Assembly: GCF_900167435.1 (NCBI RefSeq)
Contig: NZ_FUWS01000010.1
Span: 124,001-188,000, forward strand
From: Marinactinospora thermotolerans DSM 45154
Lineage (GTDB): Bacteria > Actinomycetota > Actinomycetes > Streptosporangiales > Streptosporangiaceae
DNA length: 64,000 bases
Direction of reading: 5' to 3'
The stretch's first letter is position 1, and every line of letters begins with the position of its first letter. The position numbers and the translations under genes are program-made. Below are positions 9,131 to 17,832 of the stretch, in pieces. The notes under the pieces are model-generated. The model made no database searches. It had not been told where the DNA came from and saw only the letters and a list, made by a program, of their open reading frames with translations.

Positions 9131-10171
9131 GTGTCCGTTGAAGAGCGCTCCGAACAGCCGACCATCGTCGTCACGACCGCGGGTTCGGCTCCCACGTCCG
9201 GAACCATCCTGCACCTGCGGCGCCAGGGCTATCGGGTCGTCGCCACCGATATCGATCCCTCGGCACCGGGTCTGTACCTGTCGGATCGGGGTTACCTCGT
9301 CCCACCGGGAGACACCGACGACTACCTTCCCGAGATCCGCGGCATCTGCCTCAAGGAGAACGCCGCCGCCCTCATCCCGCTCGTGGACGAGGAGCTGATC
9401 ACCGTCACCGAGCTGGAGGACGAGGGCGTCGCGGTCCTCGCCCCACGACGGGACTTCATCTCCACCTGCCTGGACAAGCTGGTGCTGATGGAACGGCTGG
9501 AGGCCGCCGGCATCCCGATACCCGCGACGCGCACGGCCACCGAGTGGACCGACGACCTGGAGTTTCCCGTCGTGGTCAAACCCCGTTCGGGGCGCGGCAG
9601 CCGTGGTGTCGCCGTGTGCGGATCCGCCGCCGAGGTGCGCCGGCTCATCAACGACGGCCCCTACTCCGCGGGCGACCTCATCATCCAGGAGCGCATCACC
9701 GGACCGGAGTACACGGTCTCGGTGGTGGTGTGGCGCGACGGGCGCGTCCAGGCCGTGGTCTCCAAGGAGGTGATCCTCAAGCGCGGCGTCACCAAGTTCG
9801 CCGTCACCCGGCGCGACGAGCGCGTGTCCGAGGTCTGCCGCGAGGTACAGCGGGTCCTGCGGGCGGACGGCCCGTTCAACGTCCAGCTCGCGCTCGACTC
9901 CTCGGGCCTGCCGCGGATCTTCGAGATCAACCCGCGTTTCTCCTCGACCGCTCCGCTGACCATCGCCTCCGGGGTCGACGAGATCGGCGGGCTGTTGCGT
10001 CAGGCCCTGGGCGATGCCTCCGCCCTGTCGGACACCTGGCGTGAGGGGCTGGTGATGGTGCGGCGCTGGGCCGACGAGTTCGTGGACACGGCGACGTTCG
10101 GTTCGCACGGCTTCGAGCCCGCGCGGATCTCCCCCGACTACATCGGCCCGATCATGCAGGCAGAGCGATGA
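9131..10171 (+). CDS. ATP-grasp domain protein, carbamoyl-phosphate-synthase-like
   Basis: 346 residues. A short N-terminal Rossmann-like pre-ATP-grasp region (TIVVTTAGSA, then GYRVVATDIDPS) is followed by an ATP-grasp fold: KLVLMERLEAAGIPIPATR, the FPVVVKPRSGRGSRGV phosphate-binding loop and the metal-binding FEINPRFSST. It resembles the large-subunit ATP-grasp module of carbamoyl-phosphate synthases and carboxylate-amine ligases; the ligated substrate is unknown. The GTG at 9131 has GAAAGG upstream. The stop overlaps the next start by four bases (ATGA), implying translational coupling with the phosphatase-like gene. Confidence 0.88.
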   Translation: MSVEERSEQPTIVVTTAGSAPTSGTILHLRRQGYRVVATDIDPSAPGLYLSDRGYLVPPGDTDDYLPEIRGICLKENAAALIPLVDEELITVTELEDEGVAVLAPRRDFISTCLDKLVLMERLEAAGIPIPATRTATEWTDDLEFPVVVKPRSGRGSRGVAVCGSAAEVRRLINDGPYSAGDLIIQERITGPEYTVSVVVWRDGRVQAVVSKEVILKRGVTKFAVTRRDERVSEVCREVQRVLRADGPFNVQLALDSSGLPRIFEINPRFSSTAPLTIASGVDEIGGLLRQALGDASALSDTWREGLVMVRRWADEFVDTATFGSHGFEPARISPDYIGPIMQAER

Positions 10172-10986
10172 GCGTCGGTCCGCTGGAGCAGCCGGCCCCG
10201 GTGCTCGTGGACGAACTGGCCCGCCTCATGCTGGAGGTGGGGGTCCTGCTGCGGGAGTGGCGCACCGATCCGCGCAACACCGACGGTTCCTGGGAGGGGC
10301 GGCAGTTCAAGGCGCGGGCCGACGCGCTGGCCCATGACGCCCTGGCCCGCCGGTTGCGCGCGCTCACCCCGGGTCTGCCCGTCCTCAGCGAGGAGGACCC
10401 GGATTCGCTGCTCGCCTCCCGTCCGGAGCGCTACTGGCTGATCGATCCGATCGATGGGACGGCGAGCTACGCGCACGGTTTTCCGGGGTATGTCACGCAG
10501 GCCGCCCTGCTGGCCGGGACCGATCCGGTCCTGGCCGCGGTCTACGCGCCCGAGGTGGACGTGATGTACACGGCGGTGCGCGGGTTGGGCGCCCACGCCA
10601 ACGGGCGTCCCCTGCCGCCCTGCCGCTCGGCGCCTCCGGGGGTCGGCGTCCTGACCGACAACACCGCCGAACCACAGGGCATCGCACGCAGGGTGCGTGA
10701 CCGCTTCGGGTACCGCGGTTACCTTGAGTGCGGCAGCATCTCGCTGAAGCTGTGCAAGATCGCCGAGGGGTCGGCGCACCTGTTCGTCAAGGACGTCCCC
10801 GTGCGCGATTGGGACGTGGCCGCCCCGGAACTGCTGTTGCGGGAGACCGGGGGCGCGCTGCTCCGGCTGGACGGCACTCCGTTCGGCTACCGTGACGGGT
10901 TCGAACACACCGGGTTGATCGCGGCGGCCGATCCCGTCACCGCGGACACCGTGGCGGACTGGTGTCAGCGGGCGACCGACGACTGA
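10168..10986 (+). CDS. Inositol-monophosphatase-family phosphatase
   Basis: 272 residues of the Mg-dependent, Li-sensitive phosphatase superfamily (IMPase, FBPase, HisN, CysQ). Metal ligands are seen as Glu75-Glu76-Asp77 (LSEED), DPIDGT at 93-98, and the C-terminal WD at 215-216 followed by the GG of RETGG. The substrate could be a sugar or inositol phosphate, histidinol phosphate or 3'-phosphoadenosine phosphate; sequence does not decide. It overlaps the ATP-grasp gene by four bases, so the two products are likely made together and may act in one pathway. Confidence 0.9.
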   Translation: MSVGPLEQPAPVLVDELARLMLEVGVLLREWRTDPRNTDGSWEGRQFKARADALAHDALARRLRALTPGLPVLSEEDPDSLLASRPERYWLIDPIDGTASYAHGFPGYVTQAALLAGTDPVLAAVYAPEVDVMYTAVRGLGAHANGRPLPPCRSAPPGVGVLTDNTAEPQGIARRVRDRFGYRGYLECGSISLKLCKIAEGSAHLFVKDVPVRDWDVAAPELLLRETGGALLRLDGTPFGYRDGFEHTGLIAAADPVTADTVADWCQRATDD

Positions 10987-11084
10987 GGAACTCGCAGGTC
11001 AACCGTTGGAGGTTTTCACCCGCGTCGCCACGGCGTATCGTGAAATCTCCCCATCGGCTTCACGTGCCAGGGAGGGGGTGGGCG

Positions 11085-11519
11085 ATGGAGGAGGAGCGTC
11101 TCCCGGAACGGCTCATGCGCGCTTCGGACGAGGATCGCGACCTCGTCGCCGCGCGTCTGGGAACCGCCTACACCGAGGGTCGGCTGGACCTGGCGGAGTA
11201 CAACCGCCGCCTCGATCTCGCCATGCGCGCGGTGGTCATGGGAGATCTCAGCAAGCTGGTCGCCGACCTGCCCGAACCACGCCCCGCCGTCTCGAACCCG
11301 CCCGCGGCCGTGCCGGGTTCGAGCCGTCCGTCCTGCTCCTCGTCTCCCTGGAGGGATTGGGTCGACGAGTGGCGCTGGTGGTTGGGCGGGGCGATCATCA
11401 TGACCGGCATCTGGGGCGTGACCAGCCTCATCGGCGGCGTGATGCTGCCGTTTTGGCCCCTGGTCCCCCTGGGGATCTGGGCCGCGATCCTGATCGCCGC
11501 GGCGGTGTGGCCCGATTAG
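11085..11519 (+). CDS. DUF1707 domain membrane protein
   Basis: 144 residues. The N-terminal 60 residues are the actinobacterial DUF1707 (SHOCT-like) module, with MRASDEDRDLVAARLGTAY and EGRLDLAEYNRRLDLA. A Pro/Ser-rich linker and two C-terminal transmembrane segments (about 100-120 and 122-142) follow. The function is unknown; such proteins are probable membrane-associated regulators or adaptors. The ATG follows GGAGGGGG. It converges on the DUF3145 gene with only 30 bp between the stops. Confidence 0.85.
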   Translation: MEEERLPERLMRASDEDRDLVAARLGTAYTEGRLDLAEYNRRLDLAMRAVVMGDLSKLVADLPEPRPAVSNPPAAVPGSSRPSCSSSPWRDWVDEWRWWLGGAIIMTGIWGVTSLIGGVMLPFWPLVPLGIWAAILIAAAVWPD

Positions 11520-11549
11520 CCCGTTCCTCCCTCCGCCGCCGTCCGGCCC

Positions 11550-12044
11550 TCACCCCGCGGCGTGCAGCCAGCGGACGGGGGCGCCGTCGCCCGCGTAGCG
11601 GAAGGGCTCCAGCTCGTCGTCCCAGGCCCGCCCGGTGAGACGGTCGAGCTCCTCGGCGAGGTCGACCTGCTGGACCGCCGCCCGCTCCATCGCGTTGCGC
11701 AACCGCGCTTCGGGAACGAGGACCTCGCCCGAGGCGCTGATCACCGCCGTGAAGACGCCGAGTGTGGGGGTGTAGCTGTAGCGCACCCCGTCACATCCGG
11801 GGGTGGCCTCCTCGGTGATCTCGAAACGCAGCCGTTGCCAGCCGTTGAGAGCCGAGGCGATGGCACCGGACGTTCCCGGGGCACCCTGCCAGTTGAGTTC
11901 GGCGCGGTAGGACCCGGGAGCCGCGGGCTGGGCCTCCCAGTCGAGTTTGACAGGCACGCCGACTACACCGGCGACCGCCCACTCGACGTGTGGGCACAGC
12001 GCCGCCGGCGCGGAGTGGACGTACAAGACGCCACGTGCGGACAC
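11550..12044 (-). CDS. DUF3145 family protein
   Basis: 164 residues matching the actinobacteria-specific DUF3145 family: an N-terminal VLYVHSAPAALCPHVEWA, a central LNWQGAPGTSGAIASALNGW and a C-terminal ELEPFRYAGDGAPVRWLHAAG. No catalytic motif is obvious and the function is unknown. It is probably a soluble cytoplasmic protein. The GTG start has AGGAGG five nt upstream, which settles the start. Confidence 0.9.
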   Translation of the reverse strand: MSARGVLYVHSAPAALCPHVEWAVAGVVGVPVKLDWEAQPAAPGSYRAELNWQGAPGTSGAIASALNGWQRLRFEITEEATPGCDGVRYSYTPTLGVFTAVISASGEVLVPEARLRNAMERAAVQQVDLAEELDRLTGRAWDDELEPFRYAGDGAPVRWLHAAG

Positions 12045-12257
12045 CGAACCTCCTATACGAACGAGTGCGCTTCCCCGACGCCCTCGTATCCGCGGAGGAG
12101 ATGTCCGTGATAGGTAGTCTCCTCACTCTATTGTGCCCCATGGGCATCAGCAGCACCAGGGTCTCCGTCGGCCGAAAACAGCGGTAACCACGCGCCGGCC
12201 ACGGTGAGCGGTTAGCGTGTTGCCCCGCGCGTTGCCGGATGTGCGATTTTACTGGGG

Positions 12258-12821
12258 GTGCGGGTGGGTGACCAGCCCGGTGGAGCGGCGTTCGTCGTGG
12301 AACTGGTGGAACGGGCCGCGAACGGGGACCGCGAGGCCTGGGAGAGGCTGCTGGAGCGCTACTCGGGCCGGTTGTGGGTGGTCATCAGGTCCTACCCCCT
12401 CTCCCACCACGACGCCCAGGACGTCGCGCAGACGGTCCTGTGCGCGCTCACCCAGCATCTCTCCCGGTTGCGCGACCCCTCGAGCATCGGCGCCTGGCTG
12501 GCCACGACGGCGCACAACGAGTGCCGTCTCCAGCTGAAGCGCCTACGGCGGACCGCACCCCATGATCCGGGCCTGTTCGACGAGCCCGACCACCGCAGCC
12601 CCGAGTCGCTGCACATCGCCGCCGAAGGGGCGCACGGTGTCCGGGCCGCCATCGCCCGGCTGGACCTGCCGGACCGGCTCGTGGCGCTGTTGGCCGTCAC
12701 CGAACCCGACCTGCCCGCCGAGGAGGTGTCCCGGGTGACGGGCGTCCCCCTGGACCGGCTGCGCACCGTCCGACGGCGGACCCGCCGCCGGTTGCAACGT
12801 CTGCTCCGCGAGGACGGCTGA
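12258..12821 (+). CDS. ECF-like RNA polymerase sigma factor
   Basis: 187 residues. Region 2 spans about 20-90 (LLERYSGRLW, the DAQDVAQTV helix and the IGAWLATTAHNECRLQLKR segment that contacts the -10 element). A short linker leads to a region 4 helix-turn-helix at about 145-180 (LPAEEVSRVTGVPLDRLRTV). It should direct RNA polymerase to its own promoters. There is no Shine-Dalgarno; GATTTT seven nt before the GTG suggests a leaderless start, with GTG 12264 as alternative. It is followed on the same strand by a small protein and a CHAT protein, a likely functional unit. No typical anti-sigma gene is adjacent. Confidence 0.88.
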   Translation: MRVGDQPGGAAFVVELVERAANGDREAWERLLERYSGRLWVVIRSYPLSHHDAQDVAQTVLCALTQHLSRLRDPSSIGAWLATTAHNECRLQLKRLRRTAPHDPGLFDEPDHRSPESLHIAAEGAHGVRAAIARLDLPDRLVALLAVTEPDLPAEEVSRVTGVPLDRLRTVRRRTRRRLQRLLREDG

Positions 12822-12908
12822 CCCCGCGCCCCCGGCAGCGCGCGGCGGCGGACGCGGGCGCGGCCCCCGCCACCGGCGCACCAGAGTCCACAGGAAGGAA
12901 GACCAGGC

Positions 12909-13382
12909 ATGTCCCTGGACGAGCCCATTGACGACCGGCGGTTCTTCGCGTCGCTGCGCGGCGACCCGCCGGTCGTGGATCCCATGCCCGCGGAGGTGCT
13001 CGCCGCCGCCCGCGCCGCTCACGCGATGCTGTGTCCGGGCGAACTGCTCGCCGACGTCCTCGACGACTCGGCGGACACCCCTCCTGAGGACCTGCGCGAT
13101 GCCGTGGGCTTCGGCCTGGACCCCCGCTACCTGACCTTCGGGGTCGGCGACCTGCTCCTCCGGCTCGAGGTCACCTCCCAGGACAGCCGACGCGACCTGG
13201 TCGGGCAGTTCGACCCCCCGCGCGCCGTCTCCGTCGTCGTCCGCTGGCCACGCGGACGGCGGACCGAGGGCGTCGACGGGACCGGCGCGTTCGTCGTGCG
13301 CGGTGTTCCCGGGGGGCCGGTGAGCCTGCTGTGTCATCTCGGCTCGGGTCCGCCGGTGGCCACGCGCTGGATCGGCGTGTGA
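12909..13382 (+). CDS. Unknown protein between sigma factor and CHAT genes
   Basis: 157 residues, family not recognised. The N-terminal half is helical and acidic. The C-terminal half (about 95-157) is beta-rich, with SVVVRWPRGRR, GTGAFVVRGVPGGPVSLL and ATRWIGV, reminiscent of a carboxypeptidase-regulatory-like or transthyretin-like sandwich. There is no signal peptide or membrane segment. AGGAAGGAAG precedes the ATG. Its place between a sigma factor and a CHAT protein makes it a candidate adaptor, substrate or regulator in that unit; this is inference from position. Confidence 0.8.
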   Translation: MSLDEPIDDRRFFASLRGDPPVVDPMPAEVLAAARAAHAMLCPGELLADVLDDSADTPPEDLRDAVGFGLDPRYLTFGVGDLLLRLEVTSQDSRRDLVGQFDPPRAVSVVVRWPRGRRTEGVDGTGAFVVRGVPGGPVSLLCHLGSGPPVATRWIGV

Positions 13383-13392
13383 GCCACAGCGG

Positions 13393-13424
13393 AGGCGGCG
13401 ACGCGGCCCCACGGGACGCCGCCT
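13393..13424 (+). terminator. Hairpin between small gene and CHAT gene
   Basis: Arms AGGCGGCG (13393-13400) and CGCCGCCT (13417-13424) enclose a 16-nt loop, 11 bp after the stop, followed by TTTCC. It may terminate or attenuate transcription before the CHAT gene. Confidence 0.45.
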
Positions 13425-13553
13425 TTCCTCGTCGTTTCCTCCCCCGGCGGGACGGCGAGCTGTTATCACTGTGAGCGGCGCGTGACCGTCGGCGACGACG
13501 ACCGTTGTGCCGCGTTCCCGCACGTCCGCCGGCGACGGAAAGGCGATGGCGTA

Positions 13554-16160
13554 GTGGTTCTCCGGATCGACGACGAGGTCACGCGGGTGGTGGCGTTGGT
13601 GGGCCGCGATCCCGCGCGCGCCCACCGGCACGCCACACGGCTGCTGGCCGAACAGGCCGATCCCCGGATCCACTCGATCGCCCTGCGCGCCCTGGGTCTG
13701 GCCCAGCACGAGATGGGGGATCCCGCCGCGGCCCAGCGGTCTCTCCTGCGGGCCGTCACGATCGCCCGCCGCTCGGGGGCGCGCGCCCTCGCCGCCCAGG
13801 CGCACGTCACCCGGCTGGGCCTGCTGGCCCGGCGGGGTGGCGGACGCGGTCTGGACCTCCGGCTGGACCGGGCCGCTCGCCCCGACCCCTCGGCGCGCGC
13901 GCTGGCCCTGCTCAACCGTGGGGTGGCCGCCTGCCAACAGGGCCTGTTCTCAGACGCGCTCGACAGCTTCGACGCCGCGGCGCGCCACATGCGTTCCTGG
14001 CCCGACGGACGGTTGCTGTCCGGGTTGCTGAGCAACCGGGGACTGGCGCTGATGCACGCCGGGAGGCTCTCCGCCGCGGCCGACGACCTGGAGCAGGCCC
14101 TGGCGCTCACCCGCGAACACGGGCTGGACTACCTGGGCGGTCTCGTCCTGCACAACCTCGGCTGTGTCGAGGTCGTCCGGGGGGACGTCGGCGCCGCGAT
14201 GAACCGCTTCGCCGCCGCCTCTCCCCTGCTGCCCGGCAGCCGGCTCGGCGCGTTGGCGCTGGACCGCGCCAACGCGCTGGTGGCGGCCGGGCTGTTCCGC
14301 GACGCCGCGACGCTGATCCGCCGCGCGGCGGCGTCCTGCGAGACCGAACACCGCGACTCCGAGTTCGCCGTTCGCCGCCTCCTGGAGGCCAAGGTCCACC
14401 TGAACATGGGCGACCGGGACACGGCGGTGGAACGCGCCCGGCGGGTGCGCGAGGCGTTCCCACCCCATTCGTCGTGGGCCGGGATCGCCCGTCAGGTGGA
14501 GTGGGCCGCGCGCTTCGCCCCCTCCCGGCGTATCGGGACGCCGCACGCGCCCCGTCCGGGGCCGACCGGCCGCACCGGCCTGCGGAGCCAAACCCAGCCC
14601 GCCGACGCGGTGCGGACGGAGGCACCCGCGGTGTCCGGACCGCGCCCGGACACCCATGGGGACGGTCCCGTCCTCTCAGAGGCGCCGCCTCCGGAATGGC
14701 CCCGCGACCTGCCGGCCACGGCGGACGCCGGCCGGGCGCTCGCGCTGCGGATCGCCACCACGCCGCTGGGCGGGGATCCGGCTCCCGGTCCCTTTCACGC
14801 CGCGGCGCTGCGTGCGCTGGCCGAGGACCGGCGCGAGGTGGCACGCCAGGTGCTGGAGAGGGGCCTGTCGCGGGAGGCCGGGCCTCCCCTCGGATGCGGC
14901 CATGTCGAGCTGGTGGCCCACGCCCGGCCGGCCGGGCACGAGCTGGCCGGGCTCGGGGCGCGGATCTCGCTGGAGGACGGCGACGCCGCCACCGCGCTGG
15001 AGTTCCTGGAGTGGCGGCCGGCCTCCTCCCCCGACTCCCGTTGCCACGACACCGGCTGGGCCGCCCTGCTGGACCGCTACCGTTCGGCCCACGACCAGGC
15101 CACGGCCGGGGACGTCTCGGCCCGCCGGGAACTGGGTCGGCTCTCCCTGAGGCTGGGCCTGGCCCGGTGGCACGCCGCCTGCGCCGCCCGCCCGCTCGCC
15201 TCCCCCTGGGCGTCCGGCACCCTGGTGGCCCGGCTCGCCGGCGAGCTGGGTTCGCGGGCCTTCGTCCGCTACGCGGAGGACGGGAGGGGACCCGTGGCGA
15301 TCACCCTCGTGGCGGGTCGGGTACGCGCCCACCGGCTGCCGGACTCGCCCGACCGCGCCGACGCCGTGGCCAAACTGCTGCACGCCGCGCGGCTGGGCGT
15401 CGTGACCCCCTCCACGGCCGCGGACGCGCTCACCGAGGCGCGGGCGGCCCTGGTGCAACGGTTATTGGTCGACCCCATCGGCGACGCGATCGGCGGCCGG
15501 CCCCTGGTGGTGGTCCCCCCTCCCGAGGCCCACGCCCTGCCCTGGGGGGTGCTGCCGGGTCTGCGCGGACTCCCGGTGAGCGTCGTCCCCTCCGCCCGGA
15601 CCTGGCTCGCCTGCCGATCGCGGCCGGCCCCGTCCCCGCCGGGACGCCCCCTCATCGTGGCGGGACCGGGGCTGGCCGGCGCCGAGGACGAGATTCGCGC
15701 GCTCTCCCGGCTCCTGCCCGGGGCGACCGTGCTCTCCGGCGCGGCCGCGACCGCCGACGCCGTGCTGCGCGAGCTGGGAGCCGCCGACATCGCCCACCTC
15801 GGCGCGCACGGGATGGTTCCGATGGACGCGCCCATGCGTTCGGGGCTCCTCCTGAACGGCGGCCCGTTGTTCGCCTACGACATGGAGCGGCCGGCGCGCC
15901 TCCCCTGGTTGACGGTCCTGTCCTCCTGCGGGTTGGGCCAGTCGGTCTCCTCCCCCACCGGGGTCCCCCTCGGGTTGGTGAGCACCGTGCTGGCGCGCGG
16001 CGGACGGACGGTCATCGCAAGCATGCTGCCGGTGCGCGACAGGGGAGCCGGACGGTCCATGGCCGCCCTGTACGCCGCGCTTCTCGCCGGAACGCCACCG
16101 GCCCAGGCGGTCGCCGACCACCTCTCCGAGGCGGGATTCGTCTGTTTTGGCGCCGGATGA
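13554..16160 (+). CDS. TPR-CHAT protein (caspase-like protease family)
   Basis: 868 residues. The first ~330 are helical TPR-like repeats (e.g. ALLNRGVAACQQGLFSDALDSFD, HNLGCVEVVRGDVGAA). A Pro/Arg linker and a second helical region follow, and the last ~300 residues form a CHAT domain. The CHAT catalytic dyad is intact: His752 in HLGAHG and Cys792 in LSSCGLG, followed by the typical VSTVLARGGRTVIASMLPVRD and YAALLAGTPPAQAV helices. CHAT proteins are caspase-related proteases, several acting in prokaryotic immunity. The start is uncertain: the GTG at 13554 has GGAAAGG, but GTG 13482 would add 24 Arg/Asp-rich residues. Confidence 0.88.
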   Translation: MVLRIDDEVTRVVALVGRDPARAHRHATRLLAEQADPRIHSIALRALGLAQHEMGDPAAAQRSLLRAVTIARRSGARALAAQAHVTRLGLLARRGGGRGLDLRLDRAARPDPSARALALLNRGVAACQQGLFSDALDSFDAAARHMRSWPDGRLLSGLLSNRGLALMHAGRLSAAADDLEQALALTREHGLDYLGGLVLHNLGCVEVVRGDVGAAMNRFAAASPLLPGSRLGALALDRANALVAAGLFRDAATLIRRAAASCETEHRDSEFAVRRLLEAKVHLNMGDRDTAVERARRVREAFPPHSSWAGIARQVEWAARFAPSRRIGTPHAPRPGPTGRTGLRSQTQPADAVRTEAPAVSGPRPDTHGDGPVLSEAPPPEWPRDLPATADAGRALALRIATTPLGGDPAPGPFHAAALRALAEDRREVARQVLERGLSREAGPPLGCGHVELVAHARPAGHELAGLGARISLEDGDAATALEFLEWRPASSPDSRCHDTGWAALLDRYRSAHDQATAGDVSARRELGRLSLRLGLARWHAACAARPLASPWASGTLVARLAGELGSRAFVRYAEDGRGPVAITLVAGRVRAHRLPDSPDRADAVAKLLHAARLGVVTPSTAADALTEARAALVQRLLVDPIGDAIGGRPLVVVPPPEAHALPWGVLPGLRGLPVSVVPSARTWLACRSRPAPSPPGRPLIVAGPGLAGAEDEIRALSRLLPGATVLSGAAATADAVLRELGAADIAHLGAHGMVPMDAPMRSGLLLNGGPLFAYDMERPARLPWLTVLSSCGLGQSVSSPTGVPLGLVSTVLARGGRTVIASMLPVRDRGAGRSMAALYAALLAGTPPAQAVADHLSEAGFVCFGAG

Positions 16161-16204
16161 CCTGCGACGAGCTGGATTGCGCCCCCTCCCGGCGTCGGAG
16201 TGGA

Positions 16205-16210
16205 TAGCGT
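16205..16210 (+). promoter_or_regulatory. -10 element for leaderless DUF2203 mRNA
   Basis: TAGCGT lies 6 nt before the ATG at 16217. No Shine-Dalgarno is present, so transcription probably starts at or beside the ATG. No clear -35 hexamer is seen. Confidence 0.6.
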
Positions 16211-16216
16211 ACGGGC

Positions 16217-16669
16217 ATGGGTCACAGCAAAGACGACACCCCCGGCCCTGTCCCCCACCAGGGCGGCGGGGACGGGGCTCGGCGGCTGTTCTCCACCGCC
16301 GAAGCGCACGCGCTCCTACCGTGGGTCCGCGAGCTGACCGACGAGTTGGTGGCCGTCCGCGCGGACCTCGTCCAGCTCGCCGCCGACCTGAACACCGGCG
16401 GCATGTCCCCACTGGGCGGGATGGCCGAGTTGAAGGCGCTGGAGGCGCGCCTCGCCGAGATCCCCGCGGAGCTCGGCGAGGCGGGGATCGAGGTCAAGGG
16501 GGTGGCGCCCCTGCTCCTCGACTTCCCCGTCCTCCTCAGCGGGACCCCCGTACGGCTGTGCTGGCTCGAGGGCGAGACCGAGATCGCCTGGTACCACCGG
16601 ATCGACCTCGGTTTCGCCGGCCGTCGTCCGCTTCCGCCGACCGAGCGCGCCTATCCCCCGCCGAGTTGA
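16217..16669 (+). CDS. DUF2203 family protein
   Basis: 150 residues, DUF2203. Hallmarks are RLFSTAEAHALLPWVRELTDEL, the GIEVKGVAPLLLDFP segment and the end CWLEGETEIAWYHRID followed by AGRRPL. The function is unknown; it is a small soluble protein with a central helical hairpin. It lacks a ribosome site and has TAGCGT six nt before the ATG, hence probably leaderless. Confidence 0.9.
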   Translation: MGHSKDDTPGPVPHQGGGDGARRLFSTAEAHALLPWVRELTDELVAVRADLVQLAADLNTGGMSPLGGMAELKALEARLAEIPAELGEAGIEVKGVAPLLLDFPVLLSGTPVRLCWLEGETEIAWYHRIDLGFAGRRPLPPTERAYPPPS

Positions 16670-16720
16670 TCACCGGCCCGTCCCGCGCATGACCGCACGA
16701 GGCGGTGGTAGGGGATCCCC

Positions 16721-17128
16721 ATGACCGAGAAGCAACCGGATCAGCGCACGGAACCGATCAACAACACCGCCGCGGACTGGGAGAACGACGCCCTGCCCGC
16801 CCAGGAGGACAGCACCGAGGACCTGATCCTGCCGAACGAGCGCCCCCAGGCGATGGACGAGTTCGGGACGACCGGCACCGAGAAGGAGGCCGGCGAACCT
16901 CTCGACGTCGCGCTGTCGCGTGAGGAGCCCGACTTCGGCGAGACGCGCCCGGACCCCGAGGGGGACATCGACGCCGACCCCGCGGCCGAGCGCCTGGTCG
17001 CCGAGGACGAGGGGGTCCGCGAGGACGACGAGGACGAACTGGTGGCCGGGGACGCGGGATTCGACCGGGGGGCCTACAGCGCCGAGGAACAGGCGGTGCG
17101 GGAACGCGAGGACCCCGACCTCCCCTGA
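16721..17128 (+). CDS. DUF5709 family acidic protein
   Basis: 135 residues, strongly acidic and probably disordered. The GEPLDVALSREEPD segment and the acidic RLVAEDEGVREDDEDELV are typical of the actinobacterial DUF5709 family. Function unknown. The ATG follows AGGGG. The gene is 51 bp after DUF2203 on the same strand. Confidence 0.85.
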   Translation: MTEKQPDQRTEPINNTAADWENDALPAQEDSTEDLILPNERPQAMDEFGTTGTEKEAGEPLDVALSREEPDFGETRPDPEGDIDADPAAERLVAEDEGVREDDEDELVAGDAGFDRGAYSAEEQAVREREDPDLP

Positions 17129-17163
17129 AAAAACCGCTTGTCCTCCTCGGGATGATGGAGGCC

Positions 17164-17790
17164 ATGCGAGCCACGCCCTCCCGAGTCCCCGCCGCCCGCG
17201 AGGTCCGCGCCGACCACGACGACACCACGCTCGTCGTCTACCAGGCCTATCCCGCCCCGATCGCGGACGCGGCCCTGGCCGCGGGGACCTTCGTCCCGCC
17301 GTTCAAACACGAGCGGATGACCTGGATCAAGCCCTCCTTCCTGTGGATGATGTACCGCTGCGGTTACGCCGCCAAGCCCGGCCAGGAACGGGTCCTGGCC
17401 GTGCGGATCCGGCGCGAGGGCTTCGAATGGGCGCTGCGCCACTCCTGCCCGAGTCACTTCGACCGCGCCCTGCACGACACCCACGAGGAGTGGCGCGCGG
17501 CGCTGGGGCGTTCCCCGGTGCGCGTCCAGTGGGACCCCGAACGCGACGTGCGCGGCGCCCCGCTGGCGCACCGCTCGATCCAGGTGGGCCTGTCGGGTGA
17601 GGCCGTCCGGCGCTACACCGGGGAGTGGATCACCGGCATCGCCGACGTCACCGCGCGGGCCCTGCGGATGCGGGAGCTCCTGGACGCCGGCCGAAGTGAG
17701 CAGGCCCTCGCGCTCCTGCCCGACGAGCGTGTGCTGCCCCTGTCCCCCGAGGCCGCGGCGGCGGTTCGCGCCTCGGCCGCCGACGCCTAG
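17164..17790 (+). CDS. DUF4291 family protein
   Basis: 208 residues. Strong family signature: VVYQAYPAPIADAA near the N-terminus, then RMTWIKPSFLWMMYRCGYAAK and QERVLAVRIRREGFEWAL. The biochemical function is not established to my knowledge. GATGAT lies seven nt before the chosen ATG, consistent with a leaderless start. ATGs at 17152 and 17155 would add up to four residues. A strong bidirectional hairpin separates it from the convergent hydrolase gene. Confidence 0.88.
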   Translation: MRATPSRVPAAREVRADHDDTTLVVYQAYPAPIADAALAAGTFVPPFKHERMTWIKPSFLWMMYRCGYAAKPGQERVLAVRIRREGFEWALRHSCPSHFDRALHDTHEEWRAALGRSPVRVQWDPERDVRGAPLAHRSIQVGLSGEAVRRYTGEWITGIADVTARALRMRELLDAGRSEQALALLPDERVLPLSPEAAAAVRASAADA

Positions 17791-17796
17791 CGCGGA

Positions 17797-17827
17797 GCCC
17801 CGGGACGGCTCCCCACCCTCCCGGGGC
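17797..17827. terminator. Bidirectional terminator between convergent genes
   Basis: A perfect 9-bp stem GCCCCGGGA (17797-17805) / TCCCGGGGC (17819-17827) with a 13-nt loop fills most of the 42-bp gap between the two stop codons. Confidence 0.65.
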
Positions 17828-17832
17828 GGGGG

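Noticed and set aside
12045-12257. tRNA or riboswitch between DUF3145 and the sigma factor
   Set aside because: I looked for cloverleaf arms and conserved tRNA positions and found none.
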